DNA of 64,000 nt from Apiospora phragmitis (lineage: Eukaryota; Ascomycota; Sordariomycetes; Amphisphaeriales; Apiosporaceae). This document shows, piece by piece, positions 33,951 through 46,143 of the stretch. The stretch covers positions 682,001-746,000 of the forward strand of contig JAQQWL010000005.1 of the NCBI GenBank assembly GCA_038363925.1. Reading direction: 5' to 3'. Each line of letters opens with the position of its first letter. Position 1 is the stretch's first letter. Below the pieces are notes generated by a model. It did no database searches and was not told where the DNA came from. It saw only the letters and a program-made list of their open reading frames with translations. Made by a program: the position numbers and the translations under genes.

Positions 33951-34489
33951 ATGGCCCCGTCACCATCTATACCACCTAGCTTCGACTGGCAAAAGGTGCT
34001 CAGAATGAAGACATCCACGTTTCTTCCCGCTTTACTCCCTCTGATTGCTACTGCAGCCATCTCCCTCTCCGCAGTTGTCTCAACAGGTCTCGACGTCGTA
34101 GTGTCCAAGCCTACTACAACGGTAGCGTGCGGCACCGCTGGTATCTGCTTCCTTATTACTGCTGCGCCAGGTATTATCACCAGCCCTGATTTGGCGGCAC
34201 TAGGATTTGGGAGCAATGGCGTTGTCCTCGGTGTGCTTCCTGACTAGATTCCATGGAATTCTTCTTTACGATCTTATACCAATCTAATACTAGCCTCATA
34301 GGGTCAGCCGCTGCAAGCGTGCAAAGCGGTATCGGTAGCGTTATAGCCCCGAGCCTCTTTGCTACACTGCAAAGCGCCGGCGCCGGCGGCTACGGATTAG
34401 CAAGCGTGAGCGGTGTTGTCCAGGTTGCAAGCGGCGCTGTTGCTTCTTCCGCGATGGGCATTCTTGCGTGGCCTAAGGCTAAGCTCTAG
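33951..34489 (+). CDS. Interferon-induced 6-16 (IFI6/IFI27)-like small membrane protein
   Basis: Two exons, up to 34230 and 34302-34489, with a 71-base intron (GTGTGC to TAG), join in phase. The ATG at 34005 gives 137 residues and starts with a hydrophobic leader (MKTSTFLPALLPLIATAAIS). The upstream ATG at 33951 gives 155. Across the intron the product carries LGFGSNGVVLG, then AAASVQSGIGSVIAP, SLFATLQSAGAGGYGLA and VVQVASGAVASSAMG. This matches the Gly/Ala-rich, multi-helix pattern of the 6-16 family (Pfam Ifi-6-16). In animals these are small mitochondrial or membrane proteins that influence apoptosis; fungal members are uncharacterised. No stop or shift is seen, so the gene may be functional. 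The hydrophobic leader could be a signal peptide or the first membrane helix. Confidence 0.75.
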
Positions 34490-36842
34490 AGGTACGAATG
34501 GCAGGGCAGCCGATTCAGGGACGTGGACCGAGCAATTTCCAGCTAATCCGTGAGAGAACTACGATCTCTAATAATTCATGATTGGTTTATCAGAAGCTTA
34601 TACTGAGCTTGTCTAATTGCATCCGCATTCCGAATTCATTCTCAGCTCATTGATGTTGTATTACTGTCCAACTATAGACTCCACTCCATCCTCGCGCAGG
34701 TACGTAGTAGGGATTACGAGGTCCTGTGGCTGGCTCTAACCATTGCCCGCTTCCCTTGACAATCTATGTGGAAGGTAGGAGCTAGAGAGGTTGTCTTGGG
34801 ACAAACCGCTGTCTTTTTCCCACTAGAATCTGTCCTGGTGGTACAATCTGAGCGACGCAGTGCCCGACTGTCCATGCCCTGGTAAATGCACAGTACTGTA
34901 GCTGAAGCAAATAGCGCGAAACTCATACTCGGAACCGTGGATAAGCACGTGCAGTGGAAATTCTCACTAGACCCAGCCTTACAGGCTGATCAGTGTTTCA
35001 ATGCCAAGACTTGTAATAAGGAACACGGAATAGCTGCGATGGGAACTGCGCTAACATGCATGCAACCGCCTCACTCGGGCGAAAAATGCATGACAGTCTC
35101 GCTTTCTGCCGAGCTCCGTAGCTCCACGCCATGCAGTCCAAATGAGGGGGTGAAACAACGAGCGCATGAACAAATCGCAACAGCTTCGACCGATCTTTCA
35201 GGGCTGAATGTCGCCGATGGTATTCACTATGTGCGCGGCTCGCATCAGAACGAGCAACGAAGGGCCTGGGTATCTGGGCGTCTTGTGTATGCCTGACCCA
35301 CGAGATACAACTTATGCTTTGTAAATACTACTACCTACGAAACTCCCATATGCTCAAACCCCGGTTCCTTCATTTCTTGAGGAGAGGGGAAGCACTGGTA
35401 ACAGGACTACCCATCAATCCTTTTCTTCCAGCATGTTTTAGAATGCAGACCTAAGTTTAGCAGCGGGCCAGCCCGTCTGATACCCACCCGCCCCAAGGCT
35501 TAGTGCCGCATTCTGTAGTATTGGTTTTCAACGGAAACTGATCATTGCATAAAGTCACGTATAAGTAACATGGTAGTTGAGGAACCACAATTAGAAAGTC
35601 ATTCGATCCTTTCAGTTTATCATCACGCATGGAATCTGAAGAGCGACGAAGCCCTAGAGTCAACACAATGAATCTCCTAACAGTAAACTGATATAGCCAT
35701 CCTAGTGCAAGCTAGCGGAGTTGTCAAATTGTTACATCGTAGGCTGCAGACGCTGCCGCCTGTTAGCCAGCGTGATGCTGCTGTTGCCCTGGTACGTAGT
35801 GACAATGCACTCTATAAGCTCAAGCCCACTGCTGTTCGGCTAATGTGTGAATTTGAAGTACATTGACATTGACATCTGATCGCTCCACATGGACAAATTA
35901 CTTGTTGCCTTCACGTCCTCGACTGAATATTGGGGATGTGAACTTCCGAGCTCATGTTGTACATGCACCGGCATATAATAATCGCACCAAAATTTTACGA
36001 AAGCTACGTCAATGAGCGCAAAGAGATGGCTGGAAACGTCACGCCACGTCACTCGCTCAATTATTCACGGGCACAGTCATGTCTTAGAGCTTTATGCCGT
36101 CCTCGATCTGGCTTTCATTCATGTTTCGGCTCACACCGCCTTACACAGCGGTACCTTCGATCGACACCGTGTGACTACTCATTGACCTAGTCTATAAGAT
36201 TTGATCTCTCATTCCCCAATTGAATCGGCAACTAGTCCGATTTCACAACGCATACCAAATAAGGTATGCCTCTGTCGTGTAATCAGTGATCCGAACCCTT
36301 CAATACGGGTTATCCGAGACTAAATATGACCTTCTTGACGAGACTAAGGGGACAGATAACATTGTTCTACGAGGCAGCTACGTACAGGAATTGGAATATC
36401 CGTGAAGTGGAGCTCCGGCATGCGTAGTATCGTGGAGTCCAGTGAACCTTCCGTCGTCTCTGTACCATCTTGACTAGAGAAACGAGGGGCCACTACAGAA
36501 GGTGCAGAAGCGGTCTCACCGAAAAGTGTGCGTTTTCTGGTGTTTCACAAGGTCTCTCCGCCGCTTCTTCTGTTGTGTTTCCTCGGAAATATCGAGACTG
36601 CATGCGCATGGATATGAAGTTTCAAGCCATGCCGAACGTGTCGACAAGTGATTCAATGACAACAGTGCCGCACATGGATATGACGGTCTATTTGCGACAC
36701 GCATCACCTTAGGCCAACAATTGGTCGATCAGGTTGGCGTTGCGTGAACGTCTATCTTTGCATTTTCTTAAGTGGATTACCCTCGCCATGTGCACATGCT
36801 ATTCCCCCCTGGTTCTACCATCACTCGTGACAGTTCGTGAAC
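34490..36842. other. No well-supported gene
   Basis: A plus ORF of 136 codons (34886-35296) overlaps minus ORFs and has no recognised motif. The rest is intergenic. The last 300 bases form the 5' flank of the dynamin relic. Confidence 0.4.
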
Positions 36843-39410
36843 ATGGCAACAGCAAGCCAAGTCTATTCAGGCAACTCGGCTACTCTTACAAAGATCGATA
36901 AGCTGAGAGAACGTCTCGGAACATCAAGAATCTCGCTTCCACAGGTTACTATCTGCCCTTCCTACGTGATACGCAACCCTGTATGACTAATTCGCTCACA
37001 GCTTGTCGTTGTTGGGGATCAAAGCTCGGGAAAGAGTTCCGTTCTAGAAGGGATCACGGGCAGCCGAGCTCTGCACAAGATACGCAACCCAGATTACCTG
37101 CAGACGAGAGAATCTCGTCGGGTTTGCGATCTCTATCATACCGCATGAAAATGCCGGCCACGATATGAAGCAGCGACTTCTCGGGTTCCAAAGAACTCTT
37201 ACAGATTTACATGAGTCACAGCTCGCCACAGTCTTCAAAGAGGCGAATGGGGCAATGGGTATAGACAGTTTGGGCGTTGGTTCTGCCTTCAGCGAGCATG
37301 TTCTCAAGATTGAGATTACGGGTCCTGATGTAAGTTTATACCCTCAACTGACTCGGACTCTCTTCGTAGCAAGGCATCAGACCGTGTATTGATGAAACAC
37401 AGCAAGAGCATTTCACTGTCATTGATGTGCCAGGGATTTTCCGCAGGGAGACCGAAGGTGGGTAGAGGCTCATAAGGACTCGGAGACAGATCTAACCAAT
37501 GACAGGGTTGACGACCGAAGGGGATATCGACTTAGTGAGACGCATGGTGAAATTTTACATGAGAGACCAACGGACGATGTAAGTTCGCATGCAAGACGAT
37601 TGGTTTATGTGCTGACGAAGGGCTCCTCAGTATCTTGGCCATTATACCCAGCAACGTGGATCCTGCCACTCAGGAGATCCTGAAACTTGCGAGAGAAGCT
37701 GACCCGGAGATGAAAAGAACGATGGCAGTTCTCACCAAGCCAGATCTCAACATCGAGCGCACGACCCAGCAGATTGCCATTAACTATGTCACTGGTAAGC
37801 GCAGTGACCTTACTTTGGGCTACTACATCGTCAAGAACCGCGGCCCAGACGATGTGAAGAAGACCCTTGCAGGAGGACAGCAAGATGAGCGCCAGTTCTT
37901 TGCGATTGAGCCCTGGTCGGCCTGTCACACGGTTGGGAGATCTGGCATAGACGCCTTGAAGCTCCGCGTTCGCGACTTGCTGACAGAGCTGGTCAAGAAA
38001 GAGTTTCCAAAATTGCGCATGGAGATCCTAAAAAGCTTGTCTGGCTTTAGGAGCCAGAGCGACAAGCTAGGGAAGGCCAGGAACGGGCCGGAGTCACAGA
38101 TGGAGTACCTGTGTGACCTGACTGATGGGTTTCAGGCAATAGCTCGTCATGGTCTAAGTGCTGACTATTCTACTCCTGAGTCACTCTTTAGACGAAGTAG
38201 CCTCAGGCTTCTCACGCGTATTGTTGAGATTAACGAATTGTTTTCCAAGGAAATGGCGACAGCGGGCCATTCTCGGGATTTTGGCGCGGCCAAGAATGAT
38301 GCAAAAGATGGGAAGCTGAACCGACCATCACCATCACCAACAGATCCTTCCACAAGCGGGGCCTCTGATGGAAAGTCTGTTGAGTTTGAGGACCTAGTCG
38401 GAGCCTCCAGATCATCAGCATCAGCCAAACCGCTGTCTTCTGCAGTGCTCGAAGAACGTCTGGCAACCTGCACAACACTCTACCCTGAGCGTGAACTTTT
38501 TGAGAGATACCCTGAGCTCGAGAATATTGTGATTATGGCTGGCGCTTGAGCTATCCCACTAGTTCTGAGTCAATTCACGATTATATCGAGTCGGTATATG
38601 ACTTGAGCCGGGAACGCGATATGGGCAGTGTAAGATATTCGTGCTATTTTCTTCCAACTGCCACAGACTAACATTTTTCTATAGTTTGGGGAATCCCTGA
38701 TCTCAACGCTCTTCAGGGAGCAGTCAAGAAATTGGGAGCCAATTACTCTCTGCTACATCAGCCGTGTCGTGCTTCTCATTCATCACTTCGCCAAAGAGGC
38801 CTTGGACTTCATTTGACAAGATCCACATGTCCGAACTGAGCTGTGGGATAACTATATCCTTGAAGCTCTGCAGAAGTCTTATAATAGAGCCATGGAACAT
38901 GCCAGATTCCTACTCAAGGTTGAGCGCGAAGGTATCCCCTACACGCTCAATCATTATTTCAGCGAGAATCTGCAAAAAGCCCAGAACACTCGCCTTGTTG
39001 AAATGATCAGCAGCGCCGGAAAAGCGGTCACGTACGAGGCAGAAGAATATGAGGATCCTGAGAAGGGTGTGTTTATATCCCTCAAAAGGCTCCAGAACTT
39101 GTCTGTAGCGAAGTCCAACTCTGCACAGATTGTGGAGCGCATTCATGATGTGTTAGCGAGTTACTACAAAGTAGCTCGAAAGCGGTTTGTCGATGTGGTT
39201 TGTCAGCAGGTGGTTGAGTATCTTCTTCTCTCTAATGATGAGAAATGCCCGCTTCAGGTGTTTACATCGAAATTTGTGCGAGGCTTGAACGTGGGGCAGC
39301 TGGATGACATTGCGGGCGAAGATGCGTCAGTTAGGGACCTACGAGCTAAGCTGGACCGAGACATAGGCGCTTTTGAAGGTGCACTAGAGATCTTGAAGGG
39401 TTCAGTATAA
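36843..39410 (+). pseudogene. Mx/dynamin-like large GTPase, probably disabled
   Basis: This is a fungal dynamin-related GTPase of the Mx-like group. Six exons fit GT-AG: 36843-36944, 37002-37329, 37403-37457, 37506-37578, 37631 to about 38629, and 38685-39410. Motifs: LVVVGDQSSGKSSVLEGITG (P-loop, G1), HFTVIDVPGIFR (G3) and AVLTKPDLN (G4), then stalk sequence and a C-terminal GED-like end (IVERIHDVLASYYKVARKRF). Between ITG and ELCTRYATQITCRRE the usual short PF-R-G loop is missing and the frame changes, so switch I is damaged near 37062. A stop and frame change lie near 38549 (MAGA then TGA), and TGA at 38815-38817 (LDFI then stop) interrupts exon 6. Otherwise the protein reads well, so inactivation looks recent. 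Confidence 0.8.
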
Positions 39411-40112
39411 GTGCGTTCTAGACAGGCCAGGTTCTCATTGTGTCGAATGACCGGCTATTTAGAACCCTCGTCATCATCTCCTTTCTTACCACACCACACC
39501 AGTCGCTTCCATCTATCCCCAACTACAGCCGCCGCTCCTCGTCAAAGCCGTGTCTACTGCCGCCTGCTCATCTATGCATAGTGCCTTATTGCGGATAGAT
39601 CGTGCGTGGTACTTATTGCTTCCAATTATGCGAGTTCTGTTATACAAGTCCACATTAAACGTTACGAGGCCACTGCACTCTGGCGAACTAGTTGAGTTGG
39701 TTGCCTGAAGTAAAACATTAAGCTACTGTACTCCTTGCCCCAAAACAACGCTGCTTAGCCTGCTTGTTCCTCATTCCATGCGTTCGTTGTTTGGGAGCAG
39801 CTTAAGGACAAGTTTGCCAGAGGACGACAGGGGAGATTCCAGGTTTTCGACTTGCAGGATGCCATGTATGAGAGGACGTTTTGTTGATAACGAGGTATGG
39901 CCAAGCGGATTCACTGTTACCGATTGTTCGGGCGATCCCCAATCGCCCCATAAGACGCAAGGGACTTCACAGCGGCATCCCCGCCGATGGGCCATCTGCC
40001 CCCATTTGCCTCGTTGGTGCCCGGGGGCGCCTAGTCCAACTCCTATTCCACGCCGCCGGTCTTAACGGCACGCTCATGTTCCCGCTCGGCCAGCCGCGCC
40101 TGCGGCCGTGCA
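39411..40112. other. No supported gene
   Basis: Short overlapping ORFs at 39771-40065 without motifs. Confidence 0.4.
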
Positions 40113-40315
40113 GGCCAGCGCTAGGTAGGAAACAAATACATGTAGTGGAACGATGCGCCGAGCGAATCTTACAAAAGGTGGGGCGTGGCACAGTGCTCTG
40201 GCCTACCCATTCATTATCTGTCAGCTTCTTGCGTCTTGTTTCCTCATAACTTCTCTTATTTTCTTTCGCATCCGCTACCATGTTACACCCACCTTCACAC
40301 GCAGTCCCATTGGCC
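40113..40315 (+). repeat. Dispersed upstream repeat, copy 2
   Basis: This is the second copy of the block at 26263-26455, in the same orientation. It precedes the decayed paralogue of the coiled-coil gene by several hundred bases, as copy 1 precedes the intact gene. Confidence 0.75.
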
Positions 40316-41019
40316 CCAGCCACCCATTGCAGTCATTGCAGTGGCTTTCGGCTCCAGTCACCCGATCTCCTGGTGCCTGGTGTCTGATTCCGCATACGAC
40401 GTCCATATATCCAATTCAATCCAATTCGTTACCCGCGCCGCGCCATCCTTTCGTCCTAGCTATCCATTTGTTTTTCGGTTGCGACACCCAAGTCTCATAG
40501 CGCCGCCGGGTTCTTTGCACTCGGGGCTATTCCCGCCACCGGACCTCTACCCTCTGAGCACGCTCTCTGGAAGACCTGGGGCCCCGATCGGGCGTCTTGT
40601 CGACCTCCTGCGTTTGCCAATTGGCTGTCGGTTGTCGGTTGTCGGCTGTTGATGTCTGTGGACGCTGGCGCTGGCACTGGCGCTGGTGCTGGTTGGCGAT
40701 TGCGAGTGACACCGCCAAACGCGAATACTCGAGTGTGTGCTCTGGACTGTCGCCGCTGCATTACTTCACTCTATTTCCATACCTTGGATCCGTCTTGCCC
40801 GGGTGAAGACGTTGCTGACGCTGCTCTACTGACTATACTTTGATTAGAATTTCCCAGATCAGCCGCTCCCCCTGCAGCGAGCTCGAATCGCGGCGTCCAC
40901 CGCGGCGCTTCCGGCGCCGGCGGCACGCGGCCACGAAGACGATACCTCCGACCTTATTGAGAAGACGTCGGTCCAAGTGTTTCGGACACCTGGAGCAGCA
41001 GACACCGACACATTATCAC

Positions 41020-42389
41020 CCATAACCTTGTTGTTGCAGGTTCGCTACCACGTGCTCTCCAACCAAGCCTCCTTCTAACTGCACTTGCGAAACGTTGCGC
41101 TGGAGGGCGAGAAGAACAAAAAGACCTTCATCTGCACATCCGTTTGGAGGACATCGTCAGTCTGGACCTCGAAGGCAACAAGTGGTCGACATTTAGTAGT
41201 AGTACGGTGTATCGGCTTGGCATGGTGCTCGAGGCACCCCTCCGCTTGATCGGCCCCAAAAGTCATGGCTGTGAAAAGGGGTGGCTCGGGGAGCACAACA
41301 AGTTGAACAGCTCAGATCCTTGGCTGAAGCGTTCCACCTTACCATACTCTTGCCCACGGCGGCGGCCAAGAAGGACAAGCTCCTCCGCTTCTGTGGGGCC
41401 GCGTCGACGCAGCCGTGACTGCAGTCGCTGGCCGGGCTCTACGATGTTCAAAGTCTCTACGGTGGCGATGGAGGCTATGTCTATGTGCCTGCCCACACTC
41501 AGGCCCCCGCTGTGCCCCAAGACGCGCCAGGAGAGGTGCCCGACCGGTTGTTGCGGGGTCGCGATGCTGGTTCTCCTGCGCCCTCCCAGGTTGAGACCGA
41601 ATCGGGCGAGTCTACCATTCCTGCCGATACGCCGCCAGGATACCGCGACCCGCCGCTAGAGTACTGTGATGCAAATGGAAACGAACGCACGGCCAAGCGA
41701 CAGGGTCGAGATAGCGAAGAAGTCGGCTCGCCTCCCCCCTGAAGAGGAGGCACTGCGGTGCGGTCAAGACGGGAGAAGCCGCCAACGAGGACAACCCCAA
41801 TGTGATTACCGAGGCTGCCAACCTGCTCTCGCATTCACCGCATATCCGCCTGCTTCCCCTATTCGAGACCCTACGCAAGGAAATAGGACAGCTCACCAAC
41901 AAGCTCGAGACCGAGGTTAAGAATAGAGAACAGCTCACCAACAAGCTCAAGACCCAGGACAAGAAAGTAGGCAAGCTCACCAACGAGGTGGCCGAGCTCA
42001 AGGGCGAGGTGAGCAAATGTCGAGAGAGCCAGGACGAAGTCGAAGCCCAGGTCGCCGCCACCAACGAGCAGCAGGAGCTCCTCGAGGGCCGCACTTGTAG
42101 ACTGGAAGAGGACTACGATGAGGTCAGAAAGCAGTTGCCCGACATCCACTGCGAGGTTGTGGACGCGGTCCGCGACCATATAGGGGACGCACTCCAGGAG
42201 TTAGTTGAGGAGCTGTTCGAGGACATGGTTCGTGACTGCATAAAGGACACGCTCCCGCAGTTAGTCGAGGAGCTGCGCAAGGACATTCTTGAGAACCACG
42301 CGGGCATGTCGCGGCCTAGCCTAAAGGCGCTTATTGACGCGCATGCCAAGGTCGCCGCGAGGGGAGCACTTCGCTGGATTCCAAGCTAG
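41020..42389 (+). pseudogene. Decayed paralogue of the coiled-coil gene at 26980
   Basis: The segment order matches the gene at 26980-28424. A beta-rich N-terminal part (VRYHVLSNQASF, then LRNVALEGEKNKKTF and LHIRLEDIVSLDLEGN) aligns with its FKFYANYNPKATVLFRLSIA region. LYDVQSLYGGDGGYVYVP corresponds to LRTIYNGKGGELLS. A PPGYRDPPLEY linker and a KRQGRDS basic stretch follow, then a Lys/Glu-rich coiled coil (GQLTNKLETEV onward, 41802-42389). At least three frame changes (near 41150, 41280 and 41740-41800) and several stops break it. The coiled-coil part alone is still open for 195 codons. The GC-rich composition shows the damage is mostly indels rather than RIP. Confidence 0.6.
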
Positions 42390-42689
42390 ATTCATTGAAG
42401 CTTGTAAGGAATAGGATTGCTGTGCTCTCGCTGACTGAGTTGCGGCTCTCGTATGATACCGCGACTTGACGTGACCACTAAAGAGTAATGAACGCTGGCT
42501 ACCAGTAGATGCCGTACTGGTAGTTGAAGTGACGCTGGCGATTAATATTCCCTACTGAACGCTGCCACTGAACGCTGCCACTGAGCACAGCCAACGGCTG
42601 GGGTCCCCAAGCCTCACGCATTCGTTTGGCTCCGAGTCCATGAAGCTTGATCGGCTGTCCGGAATTGCTTAATATCCACAATCGCAGCA

Positions 42690-43590
42690 GCTCGAATGGA
42701 TCCAGCGCGCTACCATAAACGAGCACGACGAGATCCTCGGTGATATGCGCTCAAGCCCAACCCGTTCGGCTACGATGAAGAACACGGCCTCTCGCAGTAG
42801 CCTGCTCACCCTCGCCCTGGTGCAACTATACGAGCGATGCGACGAGTCCCCAGAGGCGGACCATGCCAACCGCGTCAATAGGTCCCAGTCGAACAGCGAT
42901 ATGCTCCTTAGCAACATCCGGTAGCCGACTTCGGCTTCAATCTACACCACTACTGCCGCCGCGGCATGCCCATAGCGGAGCTCTGGAACGCCAGCGTAGT
43001 GCTGCAGGGCGACGTTATCTGGATCGCCTCCACCATGTCTAGGACCATCTACGAGAAGCTCGAGGTCAGCTGTTGGGGCAAATACGTTATACAGTTCACC
43101 AGCGAGGCCACCGTCGGCAACGTCATCATGTTCGAGATCAATCGAATGCGATTAGGCCAGCCCTTCAGCCGCTTCTTCTCCCACGATGAGATTAGCTGCC
43201 AGGCCGCGTGCGTCGAGAGCCACTGTCCACCTGGCGCTCAACGAGGCCGACGGGGACCAGCGCGAGTCACGCCAGCACCTGCACAGCCTGATTCCCTCAT
43301 TGGATCTGTCTTCCCCTCGCCGCCAAAACACAGGCCAGTGTCGAGGTCGACGGGGTGTGCCTTCATGCTCCAGGGCCAATCGTCGCTCATCGTACGGCCG
43401 AGAGCAGCGCACTGGCGACACCTGTGATTCGACCGAGCGTTTGGATATGGTAAGCAGCGCATGGCCTTCTGGTCCAGCACATGCGATTCGGAACGAATGC
43501 AAGGCACACGTGCTTCAGCCGATGACATCCCGCGGCTGCAGGGCATGTGCCATTGGAATATGGAGAGCTGCCGAAGAGCTAGCATAGCAC
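42690..43590 (+). pseudogene. Unassigned decayed coding region
   Basis: Good-looking protein segments occur in several plus-strand frames: SSLLTLALVQLYERCDES, then (shifted) ADFGFNLHHYCRRGMPIAEL, LQGDVIWIASTMSRTIYEKL and YVIQFTSEATVGNVIMFEIN, then (shifted) ATVHLALNEADGDQRESRQH. They follow one another without gaps, as in a frameshifted gene. I do not recognise the family. Confidence 0.35.
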
Positions 43591-43970
43591 GGAATACGAA
43601 CACTTATTCACCAGTTAGGCTATTTACGGGTAGATTATTTTAGCCGCGATACTATACACCCAAAACATTGATAGTGCGTTCGGATTATGTTATCTATAAT
43701 ACCTGTGTCCTCTTTCTTCTATTAACGGAAGCTTGGGTTTTGGAACGCAGTCCTAAGGGCTTTGTAAAAGCGTTAAGTCAGTTGGTCGTGTAATAGTTGA
43801 AAGCGAAACCAGCAGCCAAGGCACTAAAAACTACTGTTAACTGGCCAGCCTCTGTAACGAGCGTTGTCATTCGCTGGACGGTCTACTATGGGATCGCGGA
43901 GACGATACTCCGCAGCACGGGACCAGATGCTGACCGAACAAAGCGTGGTATTATCATTGCTATCATAATT

Positions 43971-44627
43971 ATATCTACTATCCGACTGTACGCCGACGTG
44001 GTGAGCCCCTTTGCATACCTGGCTTTCCAGACTGAGGAACGACGATGCTTTCAAAGGAGTAAAAATAGAGTACACCCCTATCTTTCTTACCGGTCTCATG
44101 CATGCTTCCGGTAATATAACGCCTATTGCGATTAAGAACAAAGACAGATAAGTCGACCAAGAACGTCTCCGCTTGGCGCGGGTCTTCAACTTACCTACCC
44201 ATAAAGTCATCTATTCCGCCTAACTTCCCGCCTAACACACTGCACACGATGCGTGCTCTATGCGCTATCTCCTTGCAGCCTGATGGCTAAGAGAAACTGG
44301 CACGTGCCCTTGGTGCCCTGTATGCCGCCATGTGGGCGGCGCACGAACAGATTGAGAATCCCCAGGTCTTTGAGCCCATTTTAAACCCAAGTGCTGGGGG
44401 AAGAGAGCACCAAGGAAGCACTTGCATACAGTGGCACTGTAGGTAAATCAACGCTCAAAGCCAATACCGACAAAGCGTTCGAGGATGGCGCCTTTAGTCT
44501 GCCGTGGATGGTGTGTACCAACAGTAAAGGACAGATCGAGAGCTTCTGGGGCGTTGACCGTATAGGTGAGGTGTTGCGATTTCTGTCGCTCGAAAAGCCT
44601 GCTGGAGATTGGAAGTCACGACTCTGA
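43971..44627 (+). pseudogene. Kappa-class glutathione S-transferase (DsbA-fold) pseudogene
   Basis: This is a near full-length relic of a GST-kappa/2-hydroxychromene-2-carboxylate isomerase-type protein (thioredoxin fold with DsbA-like insertion). Segments in order: TIRLYADVVSPFAYLAF, then (shifted) LRNDDAFKGVKIEYTPIFLT, GLMHASGNITPIAIKNKDR, stop, VDQERLRLARVFNLP, then (shifted) IPPNFPPNTLHTMRALCAIS, stop, EKLARALGALYAAMW. After another shift come LGEESTKEALAYSGTVGKST and FEDGAFSLPWMVCTNSKGQI, then FWGVDRIGEVLRFLSLEKPA and TGA at 44625-44627. The expected initiator is ATA (43971-43973), consistent with an ATG to ATA change. The stop after KDR sits where Trp is usual. The gene is dead. Confidence 0.75.
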
Positions 44628-44955
44628 AAAGTAGTATATACAACAAACGAGCTATGCCGTATGCCAAAGAAACCTATGCGAAAACGACAAGTGCCCCTGT
44701 GTCGAGATCATGGAATAAACAGACTTCTGGTAGCTTGGTCTCGTCCAGTATTAATATCAAAATTTGAGCTGTCTGGTTTAAGCTGTCTGGGCGTGATCTG
44801 CCTCTGCTTTAGGCAATGTTTGCATGTCATCTATATTGATGGTTTGGAATTTGATAATCACTAACCACGCACGCTAAGAGCCCGCCGGAGTGTTGATCCT
44901 CAGCACGTCAGCTCACGCACACTTAGCAGGCTGTTGGTAATTCTTAAAGTACAGT

Positions 44956-45396
44956 ATGTACCTATTACCCGGGACCATCCATCCTTCTCCTCTAGCCAAT
45001 ACCGAATTTGTTGCGGTTGAAGCTCTATTATACCATATACCTGGACAGACCATCGTATATTTTGCAAAACGAAGTATGCCGTTGCTAAATATCAAAGTGC
45101 CAAGCAATGTTGTGTCTTTCTATCGCAGTCACCGGAGACGATGTTTTGTGTGCATGAAGGAGGTTGAGTGGAGTTTAGAGACAGGGCGACTGAGTGAGCA
45201 AAGGCTAGGGATTAGGCTGTCCCGAAAACGTGGCCTACGATTTGCGGGTGATTTCACGACGCAATTGGAGGAAGCAGAAAGCCTAATGCAGTTCGTAAAC
45301 TTGTTCCTTGCGCAACTTGCGCGCCAAGACAATTTACTGGGTGAACTTCTCGAAAAAGAGCAATATAGGGAGGCTGTAGCTAGACTAGAAAAGTAG
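44956..45396 (+). CDS. Hypothetical protein with C-terminal helix
   Basis: An open frame of 146 codons. The C-terminal third (TTQLEEAESLMQFVNLFLAQ, then LLGELLEKEQYREAVARLEK) is strongly helical. After the TAG at 45394-45396 the same pattern continues (RKRVRVEMEEALITVL), suggesting the stop is premature and the frame once ran to about 45447. No family is recognised. The ATG at 44956 is the first in frame but unproven. Confidence 0.35.
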   Translation: MYLLPGTIHPSPLANTEFVAVEALLYHIPGQTIVYFAKRSMPLLNIKVPSNVVSFYRSHRRRCFVCMKEVEWSLETGRLSEQRLGIRLSRKRGLRFAGDFTTQLEEAESLMQFVNLFLAQLARQDNLLGELLEKEQYREAVARLEK

Positions 45397-45449
45397 CGCA
45401 AAAGAGTTAGAGTTGAGATGGAGGAGGCTCTTATAACGGTACTGTGAGG

Positions 45450-46143
45450 CCTGAGACTTTGCAGTGTTCTTAGTGGGCCTATCTGCCACTCAAAGAACAT
45501 CTCTACCAAACCCATTTGCTGTCTGATCAACCCAACTTTGAAACCTTTTCTTAATGGTGAACACAACCTAACTGTTCCAAGCGCCTCGTCAAGCATATAT
45601 CAGTTAAACAGACAACGCTAGGGGTTCCTCGTCGATTAATCCGCTCAGGCTTTCATTACTGAGATCATACCGCTCAAAACCCTGCACAGGTTCTGAAGGG
45701 TAAACAAGACGAAAGCGCAAGCTAGTCAAAGTAGCGCCTAAGAGAGGCGCCGCACCTGATACAAACCTGGGGCCTATGATGGTTTTAATCTTGGTAAAAG
45801 GTTCCTATGACATCCTCCACGGCGACGACAAGTAGCCTAAAAACCTATACGATGGATTCCCTGACAAAACTTATAAATGTGCGTATTCATTTCATGGCCG
45901 TATTGAACCGACCCGGATTGACCCAGTTGTGCTGAGCAATATGGTCGGTACCATCAAGACTACCTAACATCATTTGCGAATCTCAGAATCGGAAATCACG
46001 CGCTAGGCGGGGCTAAGGATGTTTGCTGGTGCACACTACCTTAGGCATTACCCACAACAACTTTCGTTTCTATGTAAGGTATGGAAACGGTCCAGAAAGT
46101 GGGGCAGAGCTTTCACCTCTAAACAGCATAGGTTGATGAGAAG
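45450..46143. other. No supported gene
   Basis: Stop-rich on both strands. This is the 3' flank of the recombinase gene. Confidence 0.45.
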
